Shown here piece by piece: positions 5,163 to 6,381 of a DNA stretch of 6,381 nucleotides. The notes beneath the pieces are model-generated. The model saw only the letters and a program-made list of their open reading frames with translations. It was not told the DNA's origin and made no database searches. The DNA is taken from the NCBI GenBank assembly GCA_964352225.1, contig CAYGRM010000385.1:1-6381 (forward strand), in the 5' to 3' direction. Each line of letters begins with the position of its first letter. Position 1 is the stretch's first letter. Made by a program: the position numbers and the translations under genes. The stretch comes from CAJQQY01 sp964352225 (GTDB taxonomy: Bacteria > Bacteroidota > Bacteroidia > Chitinophagales > Saprospiraceae).

Positions 5163-6017
5163 ATGGCAAAGAAAAAGATTGAGGTACAAGGAATCGACGT
5201 AAGAATCAGAGAGGACAATGATTACATCTGCATTACTGATATTGCAAGGAAAGTAGACGAACGGACCGATATAGTATTATCCAACTGGCTGAGAAATGCT
5301 AGCACGTTGGATTTTCTTTTTGAATGGGAATCTATGCACAATAGTGAATTTTTTAATCCCATCAAATTTGATGGGATTAGAAAAGAGGCAGGAAAAGTTG
5401 GTTTTGTAATGACAACTAAGAAATGGATTGAGAATACAGGAGCAATAGGTATAGAATCTAAAGCAGGAAGATATGGTGGTACTTATGCTCATCGAGATAT
5501 TGCTTATGAATTTTGTACAGCAGTAAGCGCCAGTTTTAAGTTAAACCTTATTAAAGGATTTGATACTTTATTAAAAGAGAAGTATCAACAACTTGGAGAA
5601 CCTTATGAAATCACTCGATTGATGACTAAAGGTACTTTCCCGTTATTAACTGATGGAATTAGAGTATCCATGCCTGACAATATTATAGGTACAAAAAAGG
5701 AGGGAAGTGTCTTTGCTAGCGAAATGGATATGATTAATGTTGTTCTTTTCGGAATGACGGCTCAACAATGGAAAGCCGAGAACCCTAAAAGTAAGATCGG
5801 AGAAAATATGAGAGATTATGCTTCTGCTACGGAATTATTAATCTTGACTGCTTTACAAGCGCTTAATGATAGGCTTTTAAGGTGGGGATGCGATAAGCAG
5901 CAACGCTTTGATTTACTCAAAGAAGCAGCTGACGATTGGAGGAGTATCTTAAACAAAAGTACAGCTATACAAGAATTGACTAAGCGGATAGATGATCAGA
6001 AAAACATTAAAAAGTAA
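5163..6017 (+). CDS. KilA-N domain DNA-binding protein
   Basis: A 284-residue protein. Residues about 12-137 form a KilA-N domain: YICITDIARK (21-30), LSNWLRN (39-45), FNPIKFDGIRKEAG (64-77), KKWIENTGAIGI (86-97) and the strongly conserved GRYGGTYAHRDIAYEF (102-117). The C-terminal half carries a second conserved block, SEMDMINVVLFGMTAQQW (186-203) and NMRDYASATELLILTALQALN (215-235), as in Bacteroidota members of this length. KilA-N domains bind DNA and occur in phage, plasmid and mobile-element proteins; the precise function of these stand-alone proteins is unknown. The sequence looks intact. Residues 65-72 are encoded by a perfect 26-bp palindrome that recurs upstream. The stop codon lies inside an octamer array, and the next gene starts 33 bp later. 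A regulatory or phage-defence-linked role is conceivable but not shown. Confidence 0.87.
   Translation: MAKKKIEVQGIDVRIREDNDYICITDIARKVDERTDIVLSNWLRNASTLDFLFEWESMHNSEFFNPIKFDGIRKEAGKVGFVMTTKKWIENTGAIGIESKAGRYGGTYAHRDIAYEFCTAVSASFKLNLIKGFDTLLKEKYQQLGEPYEITRLMTKGTFPLLTDGIRVSMPDNIIGTKKEGSVFASEMDMINVVLFGMTAQQWKAENPKSKIGENMRDYASATELLILTALQALNDRLLRWGCDKQQRFDLLKEAADDWRSILNKSTAIQELTKRIDDQKNIKK
5354..5379. repeat. 26-bp palindrome inside the KilA-N coding sequence
   Basis: A perfect palindrome with half-arm TAATCCCATCAAA, identical to the core of 4925-4968 and exactly 420 bp from it. It encodes NPIKFDGI, a conserved stretch of the domain, and the codons for that motif are naturally close to palindromic. 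The coding copy may therefore be the original and the intergenic one derived from it. Confidence 0.88.
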
Positions 6018-6044
6018 AAAAGCATTAAAGTAAAAAAGTATTTT
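6013..6044 (+). repeat. octamer array overlapping the KilA-N stop codon (4 units)
   Basis: AGTAAAAA, AGCATTAA, AGTAAAAA, AGTATTTT in exact register. The stop codon of the KilA-N gene is inside the first unit. The array ends at TATTTTTG (6039-6046), which fits a TAnnTTTG -7 box, although no -33 partner is visible and it lies too close to the ATG at 6051 to serve that start comfortably. Confidence 0.8.
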
Positions 6045-6050
6045 TGTGTT

Positions 6051-6308
6051 ATGTATATATTTTTTTCAGAATCAGAATGTTGGAAATCTCAAGACTTAGG
6101 TCAATTAAAAATCTTTGTAAAAGTTTTGTTTCATATAAATACTAACTGGATGGAATTAGTGGTAGGGGAGAAGCTGACTTTTTCTGAGTGTGGAGATTAC
6201 AGTTTGGAATATGCTCCAAGTTATTATGAAAGCCTTAAAAAGATTCCTATGATCTGGGAAGATGTTTTTGAAAAAAATATGGAAGAAAGCCAAGAGGAAT
6301 TTAATTAG
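6051..6308 (+). CDS. hypothetical protein, 85 residues, acidic
   Basis: I do not recognise this protein. It is soluble in appearance, acidic towards the C-terminus (WEDVFEKNMEESQEEFN), and rich in aromatic residues (SLEYAPSYYES, IPMIWED). No signal peptide, membrane segment or known motif is visible. It begins 33 bp after the KilA-N stop, with an octamer array between, so it may be cotranscribed with that gene. The start is uncertain: a TAnnTTTG-like box sits immediately before the ATG, and the next in-frame ATG (residue 34, near 6150) would give a much shorter product. Codon use is like its neighbours and the frame is clean, which supports a real gene. Confidence 0.55.
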   Translation: MYIFFSESECWKSQDLGQLKIFVKVLFHINTNWMELVVGEKLTFSECGDYSLEYAPSYYESLKKIPMIWEDVFEKNMEESQEEFN

Positions 6309-6330
6309 ACAAATTTTTTGTACTTATATA

Positions 6331-6381
6331 ATGACAGCACCAAATCACATCGTCGGAGGAATCGTAGTAACTGGAGTTTTC
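6331..6381 (+). CDS. 5' end of a probable YdjM/DUF457-type membrane protein, truncated by the window
   Basis: Seventeen codons are visible, MTAPNHIVGGIVVTGVF, before the window ends. Proteins of the LexA-regulated YdjM/DUF457 family (often labelled membrane-bound metal-dependent hydrolase) begin with a similar segment: a histidine near position 6, then a glycine-rich first membrane helix. The visible part fits that pattern, but this is recognition from a very short piece. It starts 22 bp after the preceding stop, so it could belong to the same transcript. Confidence 0.5.
   Translation, partial: MTAPNHIVGGIVVTGVF

Noticed and set aside
4977..5189. minus-strand frame across an octamer array and the KilA-N start
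   Set aside because: The translation is that of AT-rich repeat DNA and overlaps the real gene start.
5277..5492. minus-strand frame inside the KilA-N gene
   Set aside because: It is a shadow of the conserved coding strand, and its content repeats the palindrome.
1757..6044. CRISPR array
   Set aside because: The repeats are tandem 8-mers in blocks at irregular distances, without the constant-length spacers and repeats of 25-40 bp that a CRISPR array needs, and no cas gene is present.

Overview
The window looks like the backbone of a low-GC plasmid (or a plasmid-like integrated element) from a Bacteroidota host, perhaps a Cytophagales-type marine or soil bacterium. Reasons: genes start without Shine-Dalgarno sequences; the rep promoter fits the Bacteroidota pattern (TTTR, 19 nt, TAnnTTTG); Rep, ParA and the KilA-N protein read like Bacteroidota family members; and the DNA is strongly AT-rich. 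The host group is inferred from these features, not from a search.

Layout. 1-60 (minus strand) is the start of an unrecognised gene leaving the left edge. 61-416 is non-coding and AT-rich, with an operator-like palindrome and small hairpins. 417-547 holds five direct iterons, and the rep promoter lies inside the last one. 622-1746 is a Rep_3-family (RepB-type) replication initiator. A short gap made mostly of an inverted octamer array leads to parA (1815-2450), which overlaps a small ribbon-helix-helix gene (2443-2730) by 8 nt, as in class Ib parFG/delta-omega partition cassettes. 2731-5162 is about 2.4 kb with no convincing gene but dense in repeats. 5163-6017 encodes a KilA-N domain protein, 6051-6308 an 85-residue protein I do not recognise, and 6331-6381 the start of what looks like a YdjM/DUF457-type membrane protein leaving the right edge.

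The most striking feature is the non-coding part. One repeat family is an octamer, AGTAWWAA, tandemly arranged with an 8-bp period in ten arrays (about 46 units). One array is inverted and sits directly in front of parA; nine are direct and spread from 2718 to 6044, two of them starting inside the last codons of a gene. A second family is the Rep iteron, consensus GTGTACCTATTTAGGG. It occurs as direct copies in front of rep and as nine more copies, mostly inverted, between 3901 and 4830. From 3.58 to 5.04 kb the two families alternate: each interval between octamer arrays holds two iterons, the last only one. My reading is that the octamers are the binding sites (centromere plus parAB operator) of the ribbon-helix-helix protein, and that the distal iterons titrate or handcuff Rep. 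That would make this region a combined partition and copy-control locus. A chromosome-wide intergenic repeat is the main alternative for the octamers.

A perfect 44-bp palindrome at 4925-4968 shares its 26-bp core with a palindrome inside the KilA-N coding sequence, 420 bp downstream.
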